Source: Mycobacterium xenopi (GTDB lineage: Bacteria > Actinomycetota > Actinomycetes > Mycobacteriales > Mycobacteriaceae). Taken from it: 64,000 nt of DNA. The translations under genes were made by a program, and so were the position numbers. The stretch covers positions 806,001 to 870,000 of the forward strand of contig NZ_AP022314.1 of the NCBI RefSeq assembly GCF_009936235.1, in the 5' to 3' direction. Position 1 is the first letter of the stretch. Each line of letters opens with the position of its first letter. Shown piece by piece: positions 26,610 to 34,811 of this stretch. The notes under the pieces were generated by a model. It had not been told where the DNA came from. It ran no database searches and saw only the letters and a list, made by a program, of their open reading frames with translations.

Positions 26610-26695
26610 AGTGCTCTCCTTCTTTCTCAGGAGTTACACCGTTTAACTTATACAGCCGCCAACTCGGACTCAGGTTTTCCAGTATAGCCAGGCAT

Positions 26696-27271
26696 ATGCC
26701 GCGGTTGTTCGATGGCGAAGACTGGACAGCCCCTCAGGTGACGCGGCGCACCCTGCGCTCCCACCCTCAGGAAATTCTCTAGAACGGCGCCGATTTCGCG
26801 CATTTCCTCTTCGTCCACCAAACGCACATGATAAAAGCGACAGCCCAAGTGCGTGCCGAGGGAAACGTGTTCGAGTTACTGTGCGAGTCGGCACCCGAAG
26901 CGGTGGATCCCGCCCTTCGTCCCGCCGACGACGTGGCCCTCCAAGGACGAATCTTTCTTCATGGTCCGGGATTCGGGGGAAATACCATGATGCCGAAAGG
27001 CATGCCAATCCATGCCCTGCAGCGGGTGTACGTGACGCCGATCGGTCATGACGAAGTCAGTCTTATCATCACGGTCAACATTCGCATCGACGACCACTGC
27101 GACGAGTCCACCGCGGAGTCATTCATGCCTGTGCTCGCCTCGGCGGTATTCGAGCAACTCGATAGCGACATTGTGATTTGGGAACACAAGCGTCATCTGC
27201 CGCACCCGGCATTCAATAATCCGAACGAACGCGTGATCGGCAAATTCCGACGCTGGTACGCGCGTTACTAG
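26696..27271 (+). pseudogene. Rieske oxygenase remnant, 5'-truncated with nonsense codon
   Basis: The frame from 26696 reads FDGEDWTAPQ and QEIL, then a TAG at 26780, then NGADFAHFLFVH, the mononuclear-iron site (N, D, H, H) of KshA/Neverland-type Rieske oxygenases. The C-terminal substrate domain follows, ending VIGKFRRWYARY. Glu is expected at the TAG position (ENGADFAHF), so one G-to-T change explains the stop. The Rieske iron-sulfur domain is missing, removed at the IS256 end at 26657. Not functional as sequenced. Confidence 0.75.
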
Positions 27272-27394
27272 GACGACAATGCGTCGCCGACACCGGCTAG
27301 CGAAGCTCTCGCTCAGAGCGCACGTGCCTGATCGGGCAAGCGTGCGGCTGCCTACATTGGTGAGTACAAGGACCCTTGCGACTGGGTCGCCGTG

Positions 27395-27543
27395 CGGGAG
27401 TTCAGCAGTCGATGCAGTTCGCGCAGCGCTTGGGAGTCCAGAGCGTTGCATTGGTGCGGACGGGTGATGGTCAGGATGACGATGGCGCCGTCGAGCCGTT
27501 CGACGGCGAGGCGTGGCGCTGTGGCGGTGCCAACGAGGGTCAC
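27395..27543 (-). pseudogene. Enoyl-CoA hydratase 5' remnant
   Basis: The first roughly 45 residues of a crotonase-family gene, with the typical opening VERLDGAIVILTITRPHQCNALD and LRELHRLL. Homology-like sequence stops near 27400 and unrelated codons follow. A GTG at 27543 lies 27 bases after the ferredoxin stop, so the two were an operon. The oxyanion-hole and catalytic residues are lost. Confidence 0.6.
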
Positions 27544-27569
27544 AGCGCCGTCACCGGAAGGACGTTGTG

Positions 27570-27767
27570 TCAGCTGCCCTCTTCGAGGATCAGCGCTTGC
27601 TCGGGGCATGCCGCCACACCTTCGCGGATGACTTGCTCATCTTCGGGTTCCACCTCATGGGGCTGCAGGATCGAATAGCCGGCCTCATCGATCGGGAACA
27701 GCTTGGGATGTGCTGCATAGCACTGCGCATGTCCCATGCACTTGGTGTTGTCAACCCGAACCTTCAT
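27570..27767 (-). CDS. P450-type ferredoxin ([3Fe-4S]/[4Fe-4S])
   Basis: A 65-residue ferredoxin with MKVRVDNTKCMGHAQCY, the CxxHxxC motif of ferredoxins that serve bacterial P450s, and the second cluster segment ACPEQAL. It likely delivers electrons to a P450 or Rieske enzyme of this catabolic region; the P450 at 31314 is a candidate partner. It lies just upstream of an enoyl-CoA hydratase remnant on the same strand. Confidence 0.88.
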   Translation of the reverse strand: MKVRVDNTKCMGHAQCYAAHPKLFPIDEAGYSILQPHEVEPEDEQVIREGVAACPEQALILEEGS

Positions 27768-27808
27768 GCCTTACCTCCAAGCGATACTTCTGGGGTCCTC
27801 AGGCGCTC

Positions 27809-28222
27809 TTACGCTGGAGTGAACGCGTACGTCAGAAACGACTGTCCATCGGCTGTTTCGAAAACGGTGGTGGTAGAGACCATCGGTTGACCGATTTGCA
27901 GGTCACGCGCGTCGGCGCCGACAATGAGCGCCTCGACAAGCAAGCCTTCAGGGAGTTCGATGTAGCCGACAACGTAGGGGCGAAACTGTTCAGGTGCGCG
28001 TATTCCCTTGTACGGCAGTGGGGGAGGGAACTCCTGAGTCGTAAACGTGAATAGCGTTCCCGCCGTAGACAACTCGATCGGCTCGATGTCCTCGGTATCG
28101 TCGAACAGCTCCGCGCGCTCGGCCGGGAACTTCACGACTCCGCTGGCCCGCCGCCGCGAGCCCAGCAACACCGCGCGATCTCCCTCGACCCGAAACAGTC
28201 CCTCAGCAAGCATTTGCGTCAT
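27809..28222 (-). CDS. OB-fold acyl-CoA-associated protein lacking the zinc ribbon
   Basis: DUF35-type OB-fold protein, normally the partner of a thiolase-fold enzyme. The C-terminal OB part is clear (GTLFTFTTQEFPPPLPYKG, YVVGYIELPEGLLVEA). In most relatives the N-terminal ribbon has four Cys; here the segment LLGSRRRASGVVKFPAERA has none. ATG at 28222 is one base past the thiolase stop, so the two are coupled; an ATG at 28384 would overlap the thiolase and is rejected. The pairing suggests a complex with the thiolase. Confidence 0.75.
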   Translation of the reverse strand: MTQMLAEGLFRVEGDRAVLLGSRRRASGVVKFPAERAELFDDTEDIEPIELSTAGTLFTFTTQEFPPPLPYKGIRAPEQFRPYVVGYIELPEGLLVEALIVGADARDLQIGQPMVSTTTVFETADGQSFLTYAFTPA

Positions 28223-28223
28223 G

Positions 28224-29414
28224 TCAGTCCACCTCGATGACAAGCGCCGAACCCATGCCACCGCCGGCGCACATCGACAACACGCCCAGTCCACCACTGC
28301 GGCGGCGCAATTCGTAGATGGCGGAGGTGACCATTCGCGCGCCGGTTGCAGCGATCGGATGACCCAGGCTGATGCCCGAGCCATAGACGTTCACGATCTC
28401 CTCATCGAGGCCCAGCTCGCGGGAGCAAGCCACGGCCTGGGCGGCAAACGCCTCGTTGATCTCAAACAGGGCTACGTCCTCAATCTTGCGGCCCGCCAAC
28501 TGGAGTGCCTTGGGAATCGCCTTGATCGGGCCAGTCCCCGTCTGGCTGGGTGGCACACCGACCGACGCCCACGACAGCACCTGGGCCATCGGCTCTGCAT
28601 GGGTATCGGGCGCGGCGAGCGCCACCGCGGCCGCGGCGTCGTTGAGACCAGAGGAGTTTCCGGCTGTCACCGTGAACCCGTCGATCTCGGGGTGTAGCAC
28701 TTTGAGCCCGGTCAGGACCTCCATCGTCGTGTCGCGGCGAGGATGCTCGTCCTCGGCGAAGGTTTTCGTTCCGCCATCGGGCTGTGGCACCGTGATCGGT
28801 ACGATCTCATCGGCAAAGGACCCGGCGTCAATCGCCTTGATTGCGCGCTGGTGGCTGCGTAAAGCCCACTCGTCCTGGGCCCTACGCGAGATGCCGAACT
28901 GTACGGCGCAGTTGTGCCCGACCGTGATCGACATGTCGAGAGCCGGTGCATCCGATGTTGGCGGGTGCGAGTAGGAGAACCAGGGGTCGGCGTAGTCGCC
29001 GGGCTCCTTGCCGGTGGTGAACGGCTTGCGCTTGCGGGCGGTCGGGGCCGTCGAGAGCGATTCCGTGCCACCGGCGAGCACGGCGCGGCTCATCCCCGAC
29101 GCGATCTGCCCTGCGCCGACCGCGATCGCGGTCAGACTGGACGCACATTGGCGGTTGAGCGCCACCCCGGGCAGCTGGGTGAGCCCGAGATCCACCGCGA
29201 CGTAGCGAGCGATGTCCCCGCCGCCCTGCATTACTTCGGCCAGAATCAGGTCGTCGAAGTCCTCTGGGGCAAGACCCGAGCGCTCGATTGTCGCGGAGAC
29301 CACGGGTTTGGCCAGCTCGGCTGCTGCCATGTTGGCCAGTGTGCCCTTGTGGGCCGTGCCGATCGCGGTCCTAGCTGCGGCCACGATCACGGCGTGTGAG
29401 GTTGCTGCGGACAT
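28224..29414 (-). CDS. Thiolase (acetyl-CoA acetyltransferase family)
   Basis: Degradative thiolase cleaving 3-ketoacyl-CoA in beta-oxidation. The acyl-accepting Cys is Cys90 in NRQCASS. The NEAFA motif is in FEINEAFAAQ, the catalytic His in SLGHPIAATGARM and the second Cys in SMCAGGGMG. Length 396 is normal. A near-perfect TetR-like palindrome lies 55 bases upstream. It heads a minus-strand unit with the OB-fold and ferredoxin genes. Confidence 0.92.
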   Translation of the reverse strand: MSAATSHAVIVAAARTAIGTAHKGTLANMAAAELAKPVVSATIERSGLAPEDFDDLILAEVMQGGGDIARYVAVDLGLTQLPGVALNRQCASSLTAIAVGAGQIASGMSRAVLAGGTESLSTAPTARKRKPFTTGKEPGDYADPWFSYSHPPTSDAPALDMSITVGHNCAVQFGISRRAQDEWALRSHQRAIKAIDAGSFADEIVPITVPQPDGGTKTFAEDEHPRRDTTMEVLTGLKVLHPEIDGFTVTAGNSSGLNDAAAAVALAAPDTHAEPMAQVLSWASVGVPPSQTGTGPIKAIPKALQLAGRKIEDVALFEINEAFAAQAVACSRELGLDEEIVNVYGSGISLGHPIAATGARMVTSAIYELRRRSGGLGVLSMCAGGGMGSALVIEVD

Positions 29415-29468
29415 GATCCTCCGATGGGTACTGGCGCCGGAAGGGAAGGCCGGGCGATCACTCGCCAG

Positions 29469-29484
29469 TGTATACGGTTATACA
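29469..29484. promoter_or_regulatory. Palindromic operator candidate upstream of thiolase
   Basis: TGTATACGGTTATACA is palindromic at the outer six bases on each side (TGTATA / TATACA), the usual form of a TetR-family operator. It sits 55 bases before the thiolase start. The following AGATAACGAAAT resembles AT-rich sequence at 31150-31170 before the P450 gene, hinting at shared control. No dedicated regulator gene is adjacent. Confidence 0.45.
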
Positions 29485-29545
29485 GATAACGAAATAGGCG
29501 GTCGCCGGATCCTAAACTAAGTACTACCGAGGAGAGCTCAGCTGA

Positions 29546-30054
29546 GCCCGGGCTTGCCTACCGCATCGGCACCGGGGATAACAACGTCGTTTACCGGGGG
29601 CCGGGCGGTGCCATCGTCAACTACATGGAGACCGCTATCCCGGCATGCGAGTGGTGTCCCATCTCGTGGTCGGCGGCGCTCTGCACCGCCATCCCAGTTT
29701 GAAGCTGCTGATCGCTGAGGGCGGCGCAGGCTGGGTGCCCGCTCTGGGTGACCGGTTGGACGAGGCCTACCGCCAGCACGATATGTTTGCGCGACAGAGG
29801 CTGAATCGGTTGCCCAGTGAGATTATGCGCCAAGAGGTTTACGCCTCCTTCCAGCACGACGTCAGTGCGGTGCAGATCAGCGAGGACACCGGATACTCCA
29901 ACGTGGTGTGGGGTTACGAGTACCCCCACCTAGAAGTGGTGCGTATGGCCACACCTCGGAGACGCTGCATCCACTGTTCGACAACATGGATCCTCGCATT
30001 TGCCGAGCAGGTGCTACGGGAACCTTCGAAGAGCTGTTCAACGTCCCGCCGATG
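29546..30054 (+). pseudogene. Amidohydrolase-2 family remnant, 5'-truncated and frameshifted
   Basis: Sequence across three frames matches the C-terminal half of the intact amidohydrolase at 60428-61564. It has VVYRGPGGAIVNYMET, then (next frame) HPSLKLLIAEGGAGWVPALGDR and YASFQHDVSAVQ, then HTSETLHPLFDN and GTFEELFNVPP. Frame changes fall near 29640 and 29935. The metal-binding N-terminal half is missing. It lies on the plus strand, unlike the neighbouring catabolic genes. Confidence 0.75.
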
Positions 30055-30373
30055 AGCGACGACAAGCGCCAAAGCCTTTCCGCCGCAGTAGGGTGATGCT
30101 GGGACGTCAGCCGCTCGATACGCCAGTTTGTCGGCTAAGCTGCGACGGGTAACCGGGTGCCCTGCGCTCTAGAGTCCAGCGATCATCGCGATGCTGTGGA
30201 TTGGTGGTGGTTTGCACTGCCGGTGGCATGGATCGGCGGCCTTGTTCAAGGCCGTTGGCGTTCGCCGACGCGGAAGACGCTGAAGCCTCAAGCCAGATTT
30301 CTGGGGAAACGGCAATGGCGACATCTGGGGGAATAAACTGAGCTCATCCCGTCACTTGAGGTTAAGGACAACC

Positions 30374-30820
30374 ATGACTCCGCGCCGGTACTGCCCTCGC
30401 ACCAACTATCGCGGCGGCTCATCCGCTGCTTTGGTCCTCGTCGCCGCGGCTGCAATAAGTGCAGCCGCATTGACGATATCCGCGAAGGCGCATGCCGTTC
30501 CGTCGCCCGACGTGGATTACTTGTACAACGTGACGGTGCGCCGCCAATACAACTTTCCCAACGGTGACGCAATAGGTTACGGCCACGGGATCTGCGACAA
30601 GGTCAGCGCGGGCCAAAGCTTCGCCCAAGTGATAGGGGACGTGAAAAACGACGTGACTCCCAACGATGAGTACGCGGCGAATTATCTCGTCTCCTACGCG
30701 GTGAGCCAATACTGTCCGGAGCAAATCTGGCAGCTGCGGAACTCCGCGGCTGGCTACCGGCCACCCCCGGGAACTGAAAGTCCTACCAGCGGGCTTCAAG
30801 GCGACATAGCCGGGAAGTGA
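30374..30820 (+). CDS. Secreted DUF732 protein
   Basis: Small exported mycobacterial protein. ATG at 30374 gives a signal peptide (ALVLVAAAAISAAALTIS, cleavage near AHAVPSPD). The mature DUF732 domain follows, with the paired cysteines GICDKVSAG and SQYCPEQIW. Function is unknown. The 277 bases before it (30097-30373) hold nothing recognised. Confidence 0.82.
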   Translation: MTPRRYCPRTNYRGGSSAALVLVAAAAISAAALTISAKAHAVPSPDVDYLYNVTVRRQYNFPNGDAIGYGHGICDKVSAGQSFAQVIGDVKNDVTPNDEYAANYLVSYAVSQYCPEQIWQLRNSAAGYRPPPGTESPTSGLQGDIAGK

Positions 30821-31313
30821 TCGGCGCAAACCCACAAGACCATCGGCATCAACCGCCAGCTGTTTAACAGACGGCCCGGACATCTCGGCGGGTTTGGGCG
30901 ACGAACGGCGTTGACAGTGCCCAGCACGTGTTGTGGCCCTTATTGCAGCGGGCCATCCTTCAGCATTCCAGCCGTCTGCCAGTAGCCCCAGCGGGCCGCG
31001 TTGCAGGCTATCGATCTTGCCCTCCACATCAGGCAAGCCTTCCGCGCTACGCGCTCAAAATAGCCGAGGCACCACCACCGGCCACGCGCTCAAAGTAGGT
31101 GAGGCACGTCGGATCCTTGCGGGCAGCGGCATGGGACTCCTATACGTAATAAGATAAACAAATAACGAGATCGGAAAACCGAGCTGTCGGCGTCCTTGAT
31201 GGCGGCCGCGGACAGGTGCCGACCTGGAACGGCGACGCCGCAGTGGCCGCAGACGGCGATCAGCCGGCACCGGGCGTGTCCAATCGAAGCCCAGCGACCA
31301 GGAGATAACTCGC
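30821..31313. other. Noncoding gap upstream of the P450 gene
   Basis: No convincing gene in 493 bases. It contains an imperfect tandem repeat (31049-31107) and an AT-rich patch, AATAAGATAAACAAATAACG at about 31148-31167, likely part of the P450 control region. Confidence 0.5.
31049..31107. repeat. Imperfect direct repeat, two 23-24-base units
   Basis: ACGCGCTCAAAATAGCCGAG with GCAC (31049-31072) recurs 35 bases later as ACGCGCTCAAAGTAGGTGAG with GCAC (31084-31107). The units differ at three positions. Two copies only; the purpose is unknown. Confidence 0.6.
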
Positions 31314-32498
31314 ATGACAACCTTGCCCGGGACTACAACTGGCATCGACGGCGTCCCCGAAGTGGACTGGGCCTCCCTGCCGATGGCTACCGATCGCGGT
31401 GCTGGATGGGCGGCGCTGCGCGATCTGGGACCGGTGGTGCTGACGCACCACTTCTACTACCTGACCCGCCGCGAGGACGTGTTGCATGCGCTGCGCAACC
31501 CGCAGATTTTCTCCTCGCGCAAAGCGTTCGACATGCTCGGCAGCCCGATGCCGCTGGTCCCCATTTCCTACGACCCGCCGGAGCACACCCGATTTCGCAA
31601 GGTCCTGCAGCCCTTTTTCAGCCCGCACACCTTGAGCGCGATGATGTCGGATCTACAGGCTCAGGCGGCTGAGATCATCACCGATATCGCCGCCAAAGGT
31701 CAGTGCGAGGCAATCAACGACATCGCCATTCCGTACCCTTCCCGAGTGTTTTTAACGCTGTATGGCTTGCCGCTGGCCGATCGCGATCAATTGATCCGGT
31801 GGAAAGACGCCGTCATCGCACTGTCCGACTACGGCCCAAGTCTTGAAGGCGCCGATCTGACGCCTGCCGTGGAGTTGTTCACCTATTTGACTAACGCTAT
31901 CAACGAGCGTCGGGCCAATCCGGGGCCCGATATTTTGTCGCAGGTTCTCACCGGCGAGGAGCCACTCACCGACGCTGAAGCCATCGGGTTGAGCTATCTA
32001 TTTGTGCTGGCCGGGCTCGATACCGTCACCGCGGCCATCGGATTCTCACTGCTCGAGCTCGCCCGTAACCCTGCGCTGCGGGCAGAATTGCGCCGCGATC
32101 CCGAGCAGGTGAAGGTGTTCATTGAGGAAATCGTGCGGCTGGAGCCCCCCGCGCCGATAGTGCCTCGGGTAACCACCCAACCGGTGACCATCGGCCGCGT
32201 CACGCTCCCAGCGGACACTCCGGTGATGTTGTGCTTGGCGGCAATCAACCGTGACGACAGCGACGAGTTCTCAAACAATGAGTTGGTGATGGATGGCAAG
32301 GTCCACCGGCACTGGGGCTTCGGAGGCGGGCCGCACCGCTGCCTGGGATCACATTTAGCGCGACTGGAGCTCACCTTCGTGATTAATGAATGGTTAACCC
32401 GCATACCGGAATTCGAGGTGCAACCCGGCTACACGCCGCAGATCGCGTTTCCTGCGAATACGTTCTCGTTGACCTCCCTGCCGCTGCGCTGGAACTAG
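31314..32498 (+). CDS. Cytochrome P450
   Basis: Soluble heme monooxygenase of 394 residues. The I-helix oxygen-binding motif is VLAGLDTVTAA, the K-helix ExxR is EEIVRLE and the heme-thiolate loop is FGGGPHRCLGSHLAR, with the Cys near residue 343. The opening resembles mycobacterial P450s of steroid or fatty-acid metabolism, but the CYP family cannot be fixed by eye. A matching ferredoxin is encoded at 27570. An AGGAG site lies upstream of ATG. Confidence 0.93.
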   Translation: MTTLPGTTTGIDGVPEVDWASLPMATDRGAGWAALRDLGPVVLTHHFYYLTRREDVLHALRNPQIFSSRKAFDMLGSPMPLVPISYDPPEHTRFRKVLQPFFSPHTLSAMMSDLQAQAAEIITDIAAKGQCEAINDIAIPYPSRVFLTLYGLPLADRDQLIRWKDAVIALSDYGPSLEGADLTPAVELFTYLTNAINERRANPGPDILSQVLTGEEPLTDAEAIGLSYLFVLAGLDTVTAAIGFSLLELARNPALRAELRRDPEQVKVFIEEIVRLEPPAPIVPRVTTQPVTIGRVTLPADTPVMLCLAAINRDDSDEFSNNELVMDGKVHRHWGFGGGPHRCLGSHLARLELTFVINEWLTRIPEFEVQPGYTPQIAFPANTFSLTSLPLRWN

Positions 32499-32613
32499 CC
32501 TCCTCGCGAGGTTATGCTGAACCGTATCAGCGCGACGGCCTCGATCACACCCCGCTCGCCGTGCGTTGCAAACAAGCCGGTTTGACCGTCAACAGCCAGG
32601 AGCAAGCTTTCGC

Positions 32614-33297
32614 CTACTCCGGTGGATAGCCGGGCGGCGGGTAAACGCCCCGCAGGATCCAGGGCAACCAGCTGATGCCGAACTCGAGCTCGTCGCTGGC
32701 GTCGTAGTCCGGGACGGGATCGAGCGGGATGTTGTCCGATGAGGTCACCGGCGGCGGCTCGGCTGCATTCCGGTTGCCGGGGGCCGCTCCCTGCGGCTGG
32801 CCGTATACGGCCACCACGACAGTGCGATCCGGGCTGTTTTCCGACCACACCCCGACTTGAGAGTTGGCGCAGTTGGACATGATGGCGTTATACGCGGGGT
32901 TGTAGTACCACCGGTTGATCAAGTCGTTGCCACTAATTGCTATGGACTGGTTGATCGCCACCGTTTCGGCCACTTGACCGTGGAAGCCGGCGGCGTTGGC
33001 GCGGTCTTGCGGGGTGGACCCGTCCGAGCCGATGTCACCGTCGACGTTTCGGTTGTTGAGCATATCCCTGGTGTGCCGCTGCGCGGCCTGTTGCAGCTGT
33101 GGATTGATCCTGACGTCGTTGGTGCAGCCAGCCTGGTGCTGCATGGTGTAGACGTTGGCAACGACAGCGTCGTTGAACCGTTTGTTGTTCGGTATCAGCG
33201 TGTTGATGTCGCCGTCCGCGTGGGCCGCGGGAGTGGCCAGCATGGTGCCGGCAGCGGCAACCACCAGTGCGGGAAGAGTCAGCGGCCGATACTGCAT
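32614..33297 (-). CDS. Secreted CAP-domain (SCP/PR-1) protein
   Basis: Exported protein with a signal peptide (PALVVAAAGTMLATPAAHA) and a CAP domain: NKRFNDAVVANVYTMQHQ, INPQLQQAAQRHTRDML, and AETVAINQS. A C-terminal Pro-rich tail follows. Two Cys (AGC, SNC) may form a disulfide. ATG at 33297 follows GAGGAG; longer upstream frames lack a signal peptide. Its role in mycobacteria is unclear. Confidence 0.85.
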   Translation of the reverse strand: MQYRPLTLPALVVAAAGTMLATPAAHADGDINTLIPNNKRFNDAVVANVYTMQHQAGCTNDVRINPQLQQAAQRHTRDMLNNRNVDGDIGSDGSTPQDRANAAGFHGQVAETVAINQSIAISGNDLINRWYYNPAYNAIMSNCANSQVGVWSENSPDRTVVVAVYGQPQGAAPGNRNAAEPPPVTSSDNIPLDPVPDYDASDELEFGISWLPWILRGVYPPPGYPPE

Positions 33298-34061
33298 GTC
33301 ATTCTCCTCGTTGTCAGCCGCCAAAGGCGGTGGGCGATAACGGGCGTCGCCCTCGCTGCCGCCAACCACCGCCTTGGTAACGGTGATCGCATGGCCAGAG
33401 TGGGGGTCTCGAAGCGCTGCGCACCTGGCGCAGGTCTGCCAACGCTGCTCGCCCAGGGCTTTGATCCCGCTGGCCTTCCTCTCCCGCGCATGCTGCGGTG
33501 ATTGCTGCAGCACCGGTCGTCGGCGACACGGCGAGTCCCGCGGCGCGTCCCGGCGACATCCATTTGACTGGTTGACCGGCTTTGCCCGCCAGCGGAAGGG
33601 ACACGCTGGTGGCGTCGCTGATTGTCGGCCAGTCCAGTCGTGATTGCGACCGCCCCCACACCCACAACGCACCCCGTGGCGGTGTGATCTTCGATGTCAT
33701 CCGGGGTGCCTCCGGTTCAAGCGCAAGCCCGACACTGTGGGCATCGTAGATCCCAACTTTTGACGGTGCAAATGAGATAGACATATTACGCTTTCGCTGG
33801 TCAGCCGGGGGAAAGAGTCGGTATGGCACCGACAGCTTGTAGAACGTCGCAATTGGCGGGCGGTGCAACGGCGGCCGAACCTGCTGCCGACACGCATTAC
33901 CGCCCAACGCTCAAAGGGCTTCGAACGATGCTCGCAGCTACCCCCGAACCGAATGTCCACGGACTGTGGCCTCGCCGTCTCTGGCGGCTGGGCACCGCGT
34001 CGCCAACTACACCAACCGCCAGACGAGCCAACCGCAGTGGGCCTCTACTCTAGGGCTGCGG
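33298..34061. other. 764-base region without a confident gene
   Basis: A minus-strand frame at 33314-33784 (157 codons, ATG at 33784) ends 17 bases before the CAP gene start and could be a real upstream gene. It opens MSISFAPSKVGIYDAHSVG, which I do not recognise, and its later part looks shifted. Nothing else convincing is seen. Confidence 0.35.
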
Positions 34062-34532
34062 CTAGCATGCGACCCGCAGGGCGAAGCTCGCGGTTGTCCT
34101 GAGGTTGGGCTTGGCGGTGTCGAACCCAGCTGCCGTACCGCGGATTACATACGTCTGATCTTTCATACTGGTATCGGCGTTGCCGCTGAGCCCTTCTGTA
34201 TAGCTGCCCGTAAAGCCGCCGAGATCTGTGATGGTGACGGACTTGGCCGCCAGCCGAGTTTGGTTGGATACCAATGCCGTAATCCCGGCTGCCCGGTCGC
34301 CTGTGACGATTCTCGTCAACGGCCCGATTGCCGTGCACTTCACCGCGGTCGTTTCGGGTAGAGCTCGATCGTTGATCGTCACCTTCGCCGTTCCGGCGGG
34401 CAACGCCCCCGGTGGAAGCGAGGAGGGCGACGATGAGCAAGCGCCAACACCCGCCGCGACCAGGAAAATTATCGACGCATTGAGCACCAGCAACCGGTCC
34501 CCGACGAGCTCGCCCAAGATCTGTCTAGCCAT
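34062..34532 (-). CDS. LpqH-like (19 kDa antigen family) lipoprotein
   Basis: Surface lipoprotein related to LpqH. ATG at 34532 gives a signal segment and a lipobox ending AAGVGACSSS, then a Ser/Pro linker. The LpqH fold follows, with AKVTINDRALPETTAVKC, SVTITDLGGFTGSYTEGL and a late Cys. Relatives are TLR2 agonists in pathogenic mycobacteria. An ATG at 34598 would place the lipobox too far in and is rejected. Confidence 0.82.
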   Translation of the reverse strand: MARQILGELVGDRLLVLNASIIFLVAAGVGACSSSPSSLPPGALPAGTAKVTINDRALPETTAVKCTAIGPLTRIVTGDRAAGITALVSNQTRLAAKSVTITDLGGFTGSYTEGLSGNADTSMKDQTYVIRGTAAGFDTAKPNLRTTASFALRVAC

Positions 34533-34811
34533 GTCTGCCACACCTCCCGTGAGTGGAATGTAGCCGCCGCTCGGCTCAACCGGTGTGGAATGGCTCAAAC
34601 CGCGAAGCGGCCAGCGCCGTCGAAGCAGTTGTTAACACGATGCTCCACCATCGAGCGCCGGATCGATTGCCCGCGAATGTGTTCGCCACTCACACGGATC
34701 CTGCAGGCCAGCGACCGGTTCGTACAACGCAGGCACCGCGTGTGCATGCGATTAGCCCGGTACGACGGCAATAGGCCGTAGGTGACATGGCCGCGCGGCC
34801 GGTTCCTACCG

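Larger units (their letters stand above)
22080..26657 (-). mobile_element. IS256-family element split by a recombinase cassette
   Basis: The outer inverted repeats are GGCTGTCAAGTTAACGGTG at the left (22080) and GGCTGTATAAGTTAAACGG as the complement of the right end (26657). Both run on to GTGTAACTCC. Between them lie the two halves of one transposase gene with about 3.2 kb inserted. No matching target duplication flanks the ends (GGTCGGGA against GCCAACTC), so flanks were rearranged after insertion or an end was replaced. The left end abuts the IS110 element; the right end truncates a Rieske oxygenase gene. Confidence 0.85.

Noticed and set aside
30821..31313. CRISPR-like array
   Set aside because: There are only two imperfect repeat units 35 bases apart, no further units and no cas genes; nothing CRISPR-like was seen elsewhere in the window.
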